Positions 22,878 to 30,966 of a stretch of DNA of 32,046 nucleotides are shown here, one piece after another. A model generated the notes under the pieces. That model was not told the DNA's origin. It saw nothing but the letters and a program-made list of their open reading frames with translations, and searched no databases. Position numbers and translations under genes: made by a program. The DNA is from Prevotella sp. UBA6994 (GTDB taxonomy: Bacteria; Bacteroidota; Bacteroidia; Bacteroidales; Bacteroidaceae): contig DJXW01000008.1 in assembly GCA_002449845.1 (NCBI GenBank), positions 1 to 32,046 on the forward strand, written 5' to 3'. How positions within the stretch are numbered: the stretch's first letter is position 1; each line of letters begins with the position of its first letter.

Positions 22878-24941
22878 TCATTTCTCGTTTCTCACCATTT
22901 TCTCGCTATCCCACGGAGCAGGGTCTCCACCCAACCACTGGTGGAACCATTCCAGATGGGCATTGTAATAGAGGGGCATAGAGCGCAAGCTGCTTGGCCA
23001 GTGACCGTCGTTGTCATATACGATGAGTCGGGAGGGAATGCCCAACGCTTGCAACACAGAGAAATATTGCAGGCTTTGCGTATAGCTCACGCGGTAATCT
23101 CTCTCACCCGTGATGATGAGCGTTGGCGTAGAGAAGTTTTCAACATATTCTGAAGGACTCCATTTCTTATACAACTCAGAGTTCCAAGGCTGTCCCTCCA
23201 AGTCGAAATTGGGAAACCAGAGTTCTTCAGTTGCGCCCCACATCGAACGCAAATCGTACAAGCCCATCATCGAGGCAAGGCATTTGAAACGCTTGGTGTG
23301 GCCCTGTAGCCAATTCATGAAATAGCCACCATACGACCATCCCATTGCTCCCATGCGGTCTTTGTCAACGTATGGCAACTGTTCGAGCATGTCTGTAACA
23401 GCCATAACGTCATCAAAGGGGCAGCCACCCCAGCTTCCGGAAATGTCGCGGCAGAACTTCTGACCTCTTCCCGTTGAGCCATGAGGGTTGGGATAAGCCA
23501 CTACATAACCTGCTCCTGGATATACTTGCCAGTCTGCACGATATGAATCCATCCATTGCATCTGAGGTCCACCATGCACGTTGATGATCAACGGATATTT
23601 CTTCTGTGGGTCAAAGCCATGTGGTTTCACCACAAACACCTCCACAGAGTCACCGTATGCGCCCTTTACCCACATGGCTTCGCTCGGTCGGAAATCAACC
23701 TCCTCCTCCAATGCAGCATTATAGAATGTCAGTTGCTGTTCTTTTTGCGGTTTCTTCAACATGGTACGATAGAGCGCCGTAGGCTTTCCCGTAGTGCTAT
23801 AGGTATAATAAACCGTTCCCTTCGGGGCAATCTGGAAAGAAGAGAGAGCCTTTCCACCCAATATTTTCCTGATATTCTGTTTCCCTAAATCCACATTGTA
23901 TAAGGTAACGTAACCCGACTCTGGAGCCAAGAAATACAAGGATTTTGAGTCGGAAGCCCACTCATATTCTTCCACCCAATTATCATACGTCTCCGTCAGC
24001 ACCTTTTTCTCGCCCGTCTTTCTGTTGATGATTCCCAGACGGAAACGGTCGCTCTCATAAACAGGCACCTGTTGGAACCGATAGGCGATATAATTGCCAT
24101 CGGGCGAATATTGCGGACTACCGTCCCAAGCCTCATTGTCGGCTGTCAGGCACACGGCATTTCCTCCCGTTACAGGAACCACCCAAAGGTCGCTGTTGGT
24201 ATTTTCGGCTGGTTTGTCCGTGCGGTTCGACGTGAAGCAGATTTCCTTTGAATCAGGTGAGAACACGATACCTTCCACTCCCGAAGGTGAGAACACAGGC
24301 GAATGAAACTCTCCCGGCGTTACGTCGGTATAGGTTTTGTTCACCGTATCATAAACGATGACGTGCATGTACTTACCATCTGCGTAACTCGTCCAATGCC
24401 TATAGAGCAACCGATCGGCAATGTGTGCATGGAGAGGTCCGCCCTCTTTCTTGGCTATCGCTTGGGCATTTGCCTTTCCGTCTGCCCCATATTCGGGATA
24501 GACCTCTGCTCCGAATGCAATGTAGCGATTGTCGGGCGAGATGACCGCACCGTCAACGCCCAGTTCAAAATCCGTTATTTGGTTGATTTCGTTGCTAACG
24601 AAATCATACCTACACACTTGCGATTTTTCAGAAGCGTAACTTGTGAGGAAAATGCTCTTGCCATCCTTGCTCCAAGTGGCACCATAGCTCTTACCGTCGG
24701 TGGTAATCGCTTTTGGCTCTGCTCCACTTTCACAATCCATCACATAGACATTGTTCTCTGAGGTGGTATTTTCCAAATCGCTTTTGCTCAAGGAAAAAGC
24801 CAACTTCTTGCCATCCGGCGACAACTTAATGCCATATACGTTTTGGATACGGTACACGTCGGCTATGGTAAAGGCACGTTTCTGCGCACATACCGACAAG
24901 ACACTTATCGTCAATACCCATAAAAAAACACATCTTTTCAT
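22878..24941 (-). CDS. S9 family dipeptidyl peptidase (DPP5-like)
   Basis: This 687-residue exported enzyme has a signal peptide (about 1-19), a seven-bladed beta-propeller (about 25-400, with repeated SPDGKKLAF, SPDNRYIAF, SPDSKEICF, SPDGNYIAY motifs) and an alpha/beta-hydrolase domain. The catalytic triad is Ser536 (GWSYGGY), Asp615 (TGERDYRV) and His647 (NDGHWPSS). The size and triad spacing match Porphyromonas gingivalis DPP5, which removes dipeptides from peptides in the periplasm. This fits a peptide-using anaerobe. It is monocistronic; a TATCTTTG box lies at 24979-24986. Confidence 0.92.
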   Translation of the reverse strand: MKRCVFLWVLTISVLSVCAQKRAFTIADVYRIQNVYGIKLSPDGKKLAFSLSKSDLENTTSENNVYVMDCESGAEPKAITTDGKSYGATWSKDGKSIFLTSYASEKSQVCRYDFVSNEINQITDFELGVDGAVISPDNRYIAFGAEVYPEYGADGKANAQAIAKKEGGPLHAHIADRLLYRHWTSYADGKYMHVIVYDTVNKTYTDVTPGEFHSPVFSPSGVEGIVFSPDSKEICFTSNRTDKPAENTNSDLWVVPVTGGNAVCLTADNEAWDGSPQYSPDGNYIAYRFQQVPVYESDRFRLGIINRKTGEKKVLTETYDNWVEEYEWASDSKSLYFLAPESGYVTLYNVDLGKQNIRKILGGKALSSFQIAPKGTVYYTYSTTGKPTALYRTMLKKPQKEQQLTFYNAALEEEVDFRPSEAMWVKGAYGDSVEVFVVKPHGFDPQKKYPLIINVHGGPQMQWMDSYRADWQVYPGAGYVVAYPNPHGSTGRGQKFCRDISGSWGGCPFDDVMAVTDMLEQLPYVDKDRMGAMGWSYGGYFMNWLQGHTKRFKCLASMMGLYDLRSMWGATEELWFPNFDLEGQPWNSELYKKWSPSEYVENFSTPTLIITGERDYRVSYTQSLQYFSVLQALGIPSRLIVYDNDGHWPSSLRSMPLYYNAHLEWFHQWLGGDPAPWDSEKMVRNEK

Positions 24942-24978
24942 AACGATTGCGGAATTAAAAAAACTTGTTATTCGTGGG

Positions 24979-24986
24979 CAAAGATA
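24979..24986 (-). promoter_or_regulatory. putative -7 box of the DPP5-like gene
   Basis: The minus strand reads TATCTTTG, a full match to TAnnTTTG, about 37 bases before the ATG at 24941. A -33 box is not obvious. Confidence 0.5.
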
Positions 24987-25009
24987 CGAAAATATTTTTA
25001 TTTAAGGAT

Positions 25010-25093
25010 AATTCACAATTGACAATTCACAATTCACAATTGATAATTCACAATTCATAATTGATAATTCACAATTGATAATTCATAATTCAT
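25010..25093. repeat. AT-rich simple-sequence repeat (AATTCACAATTGAT-like units)
   Basis: This tract is made of tandem, slightly varied units around ACAATTGATAATTC and ACAATTCATAATTG. It opens the 585-base gene-free region between the DPP5-like gene and the GIN-domain gene. The unit and its inverse alternate, so it is also self-complementary. Confidence 0.85.
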
Positions 25094-25120
25094 CTTGATT
25101 AATTTTCACGATTGAGGGAA

Positions 25121-25360
25121 ATGCCGTAGGCATTAGATGTTAGTAGCCAACCATACAGAATCGCCGTTAGGTGATTCGAAATGGCTGGAAAGAAAGAATT
25201 GTGGTGGAGAAAGCCTGCCTTTAGGTAGGCGATATGGCTTTTCATGTCCCCTACCTAAAGGCAGGGCATTCCGTTTGCGGCATTCTGTTTCCCAGCCATT
25301 TCGGTCTACCTAACGGCAGACCTGTATGGCTGGCTACTGACATCTGATGCCTAACGGCAT
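25121..25360. repeat. 240-bp nested palindromic element
   Basis: Three nested stem pairs can be read. The outer arms are 25121-25158 and 25322-25360, about 35 of 38 positions complementary. The middle arms are 25161-25188 and 25292-25320, with the shared cores GCCGTTAGG/CCTAACGGC and CGAAATGGCTGG/CCAGCCATTTCG. The inner arms are 25213-25229 and 25250-25267 (GCCTGCCTTTAGGTAGG). The motif CCTAACGGCA or its inverse recurs in several arms. No long ORF is inside. It may be a non-autonomous mobile element or a structured RNA. Confidence 0.85.
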
Positions 25361-25403
25361 CTTTCCGTGCTGCATGGCTATTTAACGACATCGACCACAA
25401 ACA

Positions 25404-25530
25404 CAATCTTCAATCTTCAATTTTCCAATCTTCAATTTTCAATCTTCAATCTTCAATTTTCAATCTTTCAATCTTCCAATCTTCCAATCTTCAATCTTCC
25501 AATCTTCAATCTTCAATCTTCAATTTTCAA
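25404..25530. repeat. simple-sequence repeat (CAATCTTCAATTTT-like units)
   Basis: This tract has tandem variants of CAATCTTC and CAATTTTC for about 125 bases. It abuts and enters the 3' end of the GIN-domain gene: the TGA stop of that gene (25527-25529) lies within it. There is no spacer/repeat regularity of the CRISPR kind. Confidence 0.85.
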
Positions 25531-26324
25531 TCTCTATTGAGCTGCGTGGTATCTACTTTTGAGACACCTCTCTTTTTGATGTCCACATCATCTACATAGC
25601 CGCTGACAATGAGTTTGGAAGCACCACTGTTGTTTGCCTTCAGGCGCTCGCAATCCAATTTGAGCGTCAGGGTTGAGGCTCCGCTATTCTGTACCTGTAT
25701 GTCTTTGCCCAAGAAATTCACGTCAACCTTTGACGCACCACTCGCATTCACCGTGGCACGAGGGGCTTTTACGTCTGCGAGCATCTTGGATGAACCACTC
25801 ACCTGCATGGATAGAGACGAACATTCCATGTGCCCAATATTGATTTTGGAGGCTCCACTCACATTCATCTTCATATTTGCCATCGTCATATTCTTGGCAG
25901 AAAACTCTGAAGCACCACCAATAACCACTTCATTAAGGTGGGGAGACGTGATATAAGCCTTTGGCATCGTGTTGTCTTCAACGGAGATAAACACTTTTTT
26001 CTTGGATGGCTTGATGGTAAGCTCATGGTCTTTCATCAAGACGACGGTATGCGGACTGCCTTTCTCTACCACTCTCACAGAGTATTTGTCTCCTTGCGTG
26101 TAAATAATCTTGATAGCCCCGCTTGCACGGATAGAAGAGAAATCACGATAAGGATAATCAGAAACCGTCTGCTTGTTGGTTTCCTCATTGAAAACATCAT
26201 ACATGAGTGTCTTTTCTTTCACGGTAGAGTCGTTTACCTTTTTGTTGATGGTGATTTTGTACTGGCAAGCAGAAACCGTAAACGCCATGATAGTCATGGC
26301 TAAAAATATCTGAAGGTATTTCAT
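25527..26324 (-). CDS. head GIN domain (DUF2807) lipoprotein
   Basis: I set the start at MKYLQIFLAMTIMAFTVSAC, 265 residues, because a signal peptide with lipobox VSAC begins there; the longer frame from 26702 runs antisense through the phosphatase gene and has no sensible start. The mature protein shows the DUF2807 pattern, a right-handed beta-solenoid with repeated SGASK-type turns (NVSGASKINIG, QVSGSSKMLA, NASGASKVDV, QNSGASTLTL, NNSGASKLIV). Such proteins are surface or periplasmic with unknown role. Its last codons and stop come from the simple repeat. It is divergent from the phosphatase gene. Confidence 0.88.
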   Translation of the reverse strand: MKYLQIFLAMTIMAFTVSACQYKITINKKVNDSTVKEKTLMYDVFNEETNKQTVSDYPYRDFSSIRASGAIKIIYTQGDKYSVRVVEKGSPHTVVLMKDHELTIKPSKKKVFISVEDNTMPKAYITSPHLNEVVIGGASEFSAKNMTMANMKMNVSGASKINIGHMECSSLSMQVSGSSKMLADVKAPRATVNASGASKVDVNFLGKDIQVQNSGASTLTLKLDCERLKANNSGASKLIVSGYVDDVDIKKRGVSKVDTTQLNRD

Positions 26325-26417
26325 AACAGATAAGAGTTTTATTTGATATTCTTGTTGGTTAGACGCAACAAATACACTTTTCGTTGCAAAACAACGCATT
26401 ATTATGAAAAAAATATT

Positions 26418-26425
26418 TATCTTTG
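26418..26425 (+). promoter_or_regulatory. putative -7 box of the histidine phosphatase gene
   Basis: TATCTTTG matches TAnnTTTG, 43 bases before the ATG at 26469. A short inverted repeat CGTTG-CAAAA-CAACG (26382-26396) lies just upstream in the divergent intergenic region and could be an operator. Confidence 0.5.
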
Positions 26426-26468
26426 TGGACGTATTATATACTACAACAAATACATTATTATTTATATT

Positions 26469-27779
26469 ATGAACAAAAGACCATTTAGCAGTCGATACAG
26501 AGTTGTTTTCCTGTCTGTATTGTTGATGTCTGCCCTTACCGTCTGTGCGCAAAAGGCTCGTCAGGAAATCAAGGAAAACATCTATCGGTCGGGTAGCAAT
26601 TACTATGCTTACCCTGGACCCATCCAAGAACAGCTCACCAAGGCTCCCAAAGGCTACGTACCTTATTACATCAGTCACTACGGACGACACGGGAGCAGGC
26701 ACCTTATCAACAACGGAGACTATGACAACGCATACAAGCCATTGATGAGAGCCGACTCATTGGGCAAGTTGACCGCTTTCGGAAAAGACATTCTGCAAAG
26801 GGTGAAGGTGATTCGCAACGAGGCAAACCTCAGACATGGTGAACTGACCTTGCTTGGAGCACAACAACACCAAGGCATTGGTCGCCGTATGTATGAGCGT
26901 TTCCCCGAAGTTTTCAAGGGTAAGACCAACATCGACGCAAAGAGTACGGTGGTGATTCGTTGCATTCTCTCCATGGAAAACGCATTGCAAGAACTGAAAA
27001 GCCTCAACCCTCTATTGCAAATACGCCATGATGCAAGCGAACATGACATGTGGTACATGAACTTCAACGACAAGAAACTGAACCGCAAGAAAATGCCTAA
27101 GGAGGTGGAAAAGGTTTACGATGCTTTCTGTGAAAAGCATGAAAAGCACGACCGTGTGATGAATCTTATCTTCAACGACCCAAACTATTGGAAGAATGAG
27201 GTGAATGCTCAAAACCTGAACTACCACCTTTTCAAACTGGCAAGCAATCTGCAAAGCACGGAATTGCGCCACAACATGACGCTATACGATATTTTCACCG
27301 AGGAAGAACTATATGAAAACTGGTTGCAAACCAATGCTTGGTGGTACATCAACTATGGTCCTTGTGCGCTGAACGGAGGGATTGCCCCCTACTCGCAACG
27401 CAACCTGCTACGAGTAATGATTGAAGAGGCTGATAGTTGCCTGAAGCTTTCACACCCCGGAGCAACCCTTCGCTACGGTCATGAAGTATGTGTAATGCCC
27501 TTGGTTTGCTTGTTGGAAATGAACAACTATGGCAAGCAATACGCAGATTTGGAACAATTGGCAACGGAAGGATGGAATTGCTACGATATATTCCCCATGG
27601 GTTGCAACGTGCAACTCATCTTCTACAAGCCGAAGAAAGGCAAGGGAGACATCTTGGTGAAAGCCCTGCTCAACGAAAACGAAACCACCCTGCCATTGAA
27701 AGCTGTGAGTGGTCCCTACTATAAATGGAATGATTTCCGCAATTACTTCATGCGCAAGTTAAACAACTATACGGAGTAA
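26469..27779 (+). CDS. secreted histidine-type phosphatase (MINPP-like)
   Basis: I set the start at MNKRPFSSRYR, 436 residues; the frame extends to 26343 but the upstream part lies in the promoter region. A signal peptide (VVFLSVLLMSALTVCAQ) exports it. The phosphohistidine motif is YGRHGSR (His74) and the proton-donor motif is RYGHEV (His338-Glu339). The layout and length match branch-2 histidine phosphatases such as multiple inositol-polyphosphate phosphatase (phytase). The inserted alpha-domain lies between. It may supply phosphate from phytate-like compounds, together with PafA; that link is inference. Its 3' end overlaps the convergent HAD gene by 21 bases. Confidence 0.88.
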   Translation: MNKRPFSSRYRVVFLSVLLMSALTVCAQKARQEIKENIYRSGSNYYAYPGPIQEQLTKAPKGYVPYYISHYGRHGSRHLINNGDYDNAYKPLMRADSLGKLTAFGKDILQRVKVIRNEANLRHGELTLLGAQQHQGIGRRMYERFPEVFKGKTNIDAKSTVVIRCILSMENALQELKSLNPLLQIRHDASEHDMWYMNFNDKKLNRKKMPKEVEKVYDAFCEKHEKHDRVMNLIFNDPNYWKNEVNAQNLNYHLFKLASNLQSTELRHNMTLYDIFTEEELYENWLQTNAWWYINYGPCALNGGIAPYSQRNLLRVMIEEADSCLKLSHPGATLRYGHEVCVMPLVCLLEMNNYGKQYADLEQLATEGWNCYDIFPMGCNVQLIFYKPKKGKGDILVKALLNENETTLPLKAVSGPYYKWNDFRNYFMRKLNNYTE

Positions 27780-28406
27780 GTCGGCAAAATCGTCTATCAC
27801 ATCATCGGCGCGGCATTCTTGCAAATCGGCAAGAGTGCCGTTTCCGTAAGTGACCCCTACTGTTTGCGCCCCAGCTCGTTGCCCCATGAGAATGTCAAAC
27901 TTCATGTCTCCCACCACCAACGTTTCCTCTGGTTGGTAGCCTAATTCACTCATCGTCTTCGTAACAGGGAATGGGTCAGGCTTGGCTCGTTCCACATCGT
28001 CTGCACCAAGTACATACGTTACGTATCTATCCAAGCGAAACTCTTGCAGGAACTGCACCACCGACTGATGGCTTCTGCTTGTGGCAATGGTCAACACACA
28101 ACCCTTGTCGTGGAGTTGGCGGATGGTTTCAGACACATGTGGAAACAAGCTCACCATCCCTGGCACATTGTTTTGCTCAAACAATCGTCTGTAAGTAGCC
28201 GCGCAAAGGTCACACACTTCATCAGATATGGAAAACAAAGCCTTGAAACACTCTGCCAATGGCAATCCTATACATGAGGCACATTGCTCACGGGTACGCT
28301 TTTCCAATCCCACCTCGTCGATGGTCATCATCATCGTCTTGGTAATGAGCGCATTGGTATCTGCCAGTGTCCCATCGAAATCAAATATGATAAGACGTTT
28401 ATTCAT
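27759..28406 (-). CDS. HAD-superfamily hydrolase (phosphoglycolate phosphatase-like)
   Basis: This 215-residue protein has the HAD motifs in order: FDFDGTLADT (Asp9 nucleophile, Asp11), TIATSRSHQSV (motif II), Lys in ERAKPDP (motif III) and VVGDMKFDILMGQRAG (motif IV). The four-helix cap lies between motif I and II (about 15-85), as in subclass IA. Substrate cannot be decided. It follows the C1 peptidase gene with an 8-base overlap and is probably co-transcribed with it. Its end overlaps the phosphatase gene on the opposite strand. Confidence 0.9.
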   Translation of the reverse strand: MNKRLIIFDFDGTLADTNALITKTMMMTIDEVGLEKRTREQCASCIGLPLAECFKALFSISDEVCDLCAATYRRLFEQNNVPGMVSLFPHVSETIRQLHDKGCVLTIATSRSHQSVVQFLQEFRLDRYVTYVLGADDVERAKPDPFPVTKTMSELGYQPEETLVVGDMKFDILMGQRAGAQTVGVTYGNGTLADLQECRADDVIDDFADLLRIVV

Positions 28407-29436
28407 TCTTTAAAATCACGAGAATCGTTTTCAATAAAATGTATTCCTCCGACACATACACATATCCACCGTATGGATTGGAGTCTCCCCACGAGTTTTT
28501 GGCAATGTAATATTTTTTACCATCCTCATCGTGGGCAATACCCATCAGCATCATACAATGGTCGTCGGTAGTCTCGAAACGCTCAAACAGCCTCTGGCGC
28601 AATTGTTGTTTGTCTTTCGCCTTTGCCAAAGACTGAGATTGGGAAGGCGTGAGCTTGCCAACACCAGCCCCATGAGAGAACATCGGTTCAGAGATGTCTC
28701 CTTCCCAACAAACGGGATGACCTTGGCGAATGGAGAAGTCTATGCGTTTCATCATCGTGTCAACAGGCACGTTCAGAACCTTGTCTTTCAGTTGGTTGTC
28801 GGGAATCTCCAACACAAATTCCTCACCGAAAGGATGATGTGAAAAACTACTGATTGCCACATATTCATCAGGCAGGCACACGCTATGACCAAATTCCAAC
28901 GGCGTATATTCAGCTCCAGCCATGAAGACGAAACGAGGCATAAAATCCACTTCCTCATCCATGAGTTTGTCGATGTCTTTGTCTAATTGTTCAATGCCCA
29001 TTCGTTTGAGTGAAGCATCTTTAGACACTTGCGTCAGCTTGTTGCAAAGCACGTGGTAATTGAGGTCTTTTTGCAGATGGTAAGAAGCGTGTGGCTCCAC
29101 ACCATATTCATTGATCATGCGCAAGGTCATCAATGCCGTACCGCGCATGTTGACAGATGATTTGCCTCGGCTCAGGTAACAGTCACGTGAAGCATTCTTC
29201 AGCCACATACGAGCCACGTAGTCTTCAGAGAGATTCACGGAGTCGCCCCGCATCAGATGCTCAGTCTCTATGGTAGCCAACATGGCGTAAATCCAACAAA
29301 GAGAACTTTTCCCTTGATTCTTGACAGGAGTGGTCTTGAGCCTCACGTCATCGGTAAAGGATGCTTGCTTCACTTGTCTTTGTCCACACGCAAAGAACAA
29401 CAGGCAAATAATGGTATAAAGAATTGATTTGTTCAT
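28399..29436 (-). CDS. C1 family cysteine peptidase lipoprotein (bleomycin hydrolase/PepC-like)
   Basis: This 345-residue protein starts with a lipoprotein signal (LLFFAC, Cys17). The papain-fold active site is Gln41 and Cys47 (NQGKSSLCWIYA), His in TTDDHCMMLMGIA and Asn in AKNSWGDSNPYGG. The spacing and NQGxxxxCW motif fit the C1B (bleomycin hydrolase) group, but the protein is shorter than classical PepC (about 440-450) and membrane-anchored, which is a known variant in Bacteroidetes. It may hydrolyse peptides outside the cytosol, complementing the DPP5-like enzyme. Confidence 0.88.
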   Translation of the reverse strand: MNKSILYTIICLLFFACGQRQVKQASFTDDVRLKTTPVKNQGKSSLCWIYAMLATIETEHLMRGDSVNLSEDYVARMWLKNASRDCYLSRGKSSVNMRGTALMTLRMINEYGVEPHASYHLQKDLNYHVLCNKLTQVSKDASLKRMGIEQLDKDIDKLMDEEVDFMPRFVFMAGAEYTPLEFGHSVCLPDEYVAISSFSHHPFGEEFVLEIPDNQLKDKVLNVPVDTMMKRIDFSIRQGHPVCWEGDISEPMFSHGAGVGKLTPSQSQSLAKAKDKQQLRQRLFERFETTDDHCMMLMGIAHDEDGKKYYIAKNSWGDSNPYGGYVYVSEEYILLKTILVILKNE

Positions 29437-29440
29437 TTGT

Positions 29441-29473
29441 TTTGCAAAGTTAATGAATTATTTCGTAACTTTG
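29441..29473 (+). promoter_or_regulatory. promoter P1 of the U32 gene, overlapping a divergent promoter
   Basis: TTTG (29441-29444) is 21 bases before TAACTTTG (29466-29473), a full consensus on the plus strand. The inverse CAAAGTTA (29445-29452) is a minus-strand TAACTTTG for the C1 peptidase gene. The two -7 boxes lie 13 bases apart, so polymerase probably cannot use both at once. Confidence 0.65.
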
Positions 29474-29539
29474 ACTTCATCGAACTTACTTTTCGTTCGG
29501 AAATGAAAAGATAACATGTTTTCTTTTCATTTCTCTCAC

Positions 29540-29555
29540 TTATTTCGTAACTTTG
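29540..29555 (+). promoter_or_regulatory. second copy of the promoter box (P2) before the U32 start
   Basis: TTATTTCGTAACTTTG repeats exactly the sequence at 29458-29473, 82 bases downstream. If used, transcription would begin at about 29562, at or beyond the chosen ATG (29561), giving a leaderless or shortened message. A perfect 12-bp inverted repeat (29500-29511 with 29522-29533) lies between the two copies. Confidence 0.45.
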
Positions 29556-29560
29556 CACCC

Positions 29561-30817
29561 ATGATTGCACAAAATATCAAAGAATATGAAATCATGGCTC
29601 CCGTTGGTTCACGAGAGTCATTGATGGCTGCCATTCAAGCAGGTGCCGACTCTGTATATTTCGGTATCGGACAGTTGAATATGCGCTCACATTCCGCCAA
29701 TCATTTCACCATTGACGACTTACACGAGATAGCCGAGATCTGTCAGGCTCATGACATCAAGACATATCTAACGGTCAACACGATTATCTACGATGAAGAC
29801 ATACAGGTGATGCAACAGATTTGCGACGCAGCCCTTGCCGCTCACATCTCTGCCGTGATTGCTTGCGACGTAGCTGTGATGAACTATTGCAATCGCATTG
29901 GCTTGGAAGTACACCTGAGTACGCAACTCAACATTTCTAACATCGAGGCACTGAAGTTCTATGCCCAGTTTGCCGACGTGGTGGTATTGGCGCGAGAACT
30001 GAAAATGGAACAGGTGGCGTACATTTACCAACAAATACAAGAGCAAGACATCAGAGGACCGAAAGGCGAACTGATTCGCATAGAAATGTTCTGTCATGGA
30101 GCTCTCTGCATGGCTGTCTCTGGGAAGTGCTACATGAGCCTTGCCGATGCCAACCGTTCTGCCAACCGTGGGGAATGTATTCAAATATGTAGAAGAAGTT
30201 ATATCCTTACCGATGCTGAAACGGGCAACGAGATAGAGGTTGACAACAAATACTTGATGAGTCCGAAAGACCTCAAGACCGTTCGGTTTATCAACCGACT
30301 AATGGAAAGTGGTGTCCGTGTGTTTAAGATTGAAGGCAGGGCTCGCGGACCAGAGTATGTCTATACCGTGGTGAAAGCCTATAAGGAGGCTATAGCTTCT
30401 GTTCTCGACGGTTCGTTTACCGAAGAGAAGAAAGATGAATGGGACAGACAACTTGCCACCGTCTTCAACCGTGGTTTTTGGGATGGCTATTACCAAGGGC
30501 AAAAACTGGGTGAGTGGAACAAGAACTATGGGTCAAATGCTACAGAGAAAAAAGTGCTCGTGGGTAAGGTCATCAAGTATTTCTCCAAGTTGAGCGTGGC
30601 TGAAGTGGCAGTGGAAGCCACCACGTTCTCCGTGGGCGACAAGTTGCTGATTACGGGTCCTACCACTGGTGCGTTATGGCTGAATGCAGAGGAGATACGC
30701 TACGACTTGAAACCTGTGGAGACAGCCTACCAAAAACAGCGTGTCTCTATCCCCGTGCCAGAGAAAGTACGACCAGGAGACAAGCTTTTCAAACTTATTT
30801 CAATGGAGGATGGTTGA
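29561..30817 (+). CDS. U32 family peptidase / tRNA hydroxylation protein-like
   Basis: I set the start at MIAQNIKEYEIMAPVGSRESLM, because the first strand EIMAPVG needs residues upstream and P1 reaches it; the protein is 418 residues. It has the U32 signature IEMFCHGALCMAVSGKCYMS and the downstream CIQICRRSY Cys pair. Members of this family (YegQ/TrhP) act in 5-hydroxyuridine formation in tRNA rather than as proteases, so that role is likely here. The last codons (MEDG and stop) lie in a repeated element that begins at about 30804, so the natural C-terminus may have been replaced. Confidence 0.88.
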   Translation: MIAQNIKEYEIMAPVGSRESLMAAIQAGADSVYFGIGQLNMRSHSANHFTIDDLHEIAEICQAHDIKTYLTVNTIIYDEDIQVMQQICDAALAAHISAVIACDVAVMNYCNRIGLEVHLSTQLNISNIEALKFYAQFADVVVLARELKMEQVAYIYQQIQEQDIRGPKGELIRIEMFCHGALCMAVSGKCYMSLADANRSANRGECIQICRRSYILTDAETGNEIEVDNKYLMSPKDLKTVRFINRLMESGVRVFKIEGRARGPEYVYTVVKAYKEAIASVLDGSFTEEKKDEWDRQLATVFNRGFWDGYYQGQKLGEWNKNYGSNATEKKVLVGKVIKYFSKLSVAEVAVEATTFSVGDKLLITGPTTGALWLNAEEIRYDLKPVETAYQKQRVSIPVPEKVRPGDKLFKLISMEDG

Positions 30818-30960
30818 ATGACGAAGGGGGAAGGAATGCTTCGCAGGAAAGAAGTATGAAGGAAAGAAGTACGTCCTACATCATAATCACTTCCTCCATC
30901 CTCCTTCAACCCTCCTACATCATAATTACTTCTTCATTCAAAATTCAAACATCATACATC
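30804..30960. repeat. palindromic repeat element, copy 1
   Basis: The copy starts inside the U32 3' end (ATGGAGGATGGTTGAATG) and contains GGAATGCTTCGCAGGAAAG and, 3' of it, CACTTCCTCCATCCTCCTTC. Its tail (30928-30959) is a 32-base stretch identical to the tail of copy 2. It fills the whole gap between the U32 gene and sufE. The palindrome is less perfect than in copies 2 and 3. Confidence 0.8.
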
Positions 30961-30966
30961 TAAATT

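Noticed and set aside
25121..25360. Retron or group II intron core
   Set aside because: There is no reverse transcriptase gene nearby and no domain V-like motif; only nested palindromes are visible.
25404..25530. CRISPR-like array
   Set aside because: The units are 8-9 bases, directly tandem and without unique spacers; it is a simple-sequence tract.
26343..26468. Extension of the histidine phosphatase frame upstream of 26469
   Set aside because: It would cover the -7 box at 26418-26425 and lacks a signal peptide; the ATG at 26469 opens one.
26325..26702. Long N-terminal extension of the GIN-domain frame
   Set aside because: It runs antisense to the phosphatase gene and across the promoter region; a lipoprotein signal starts at 26324.
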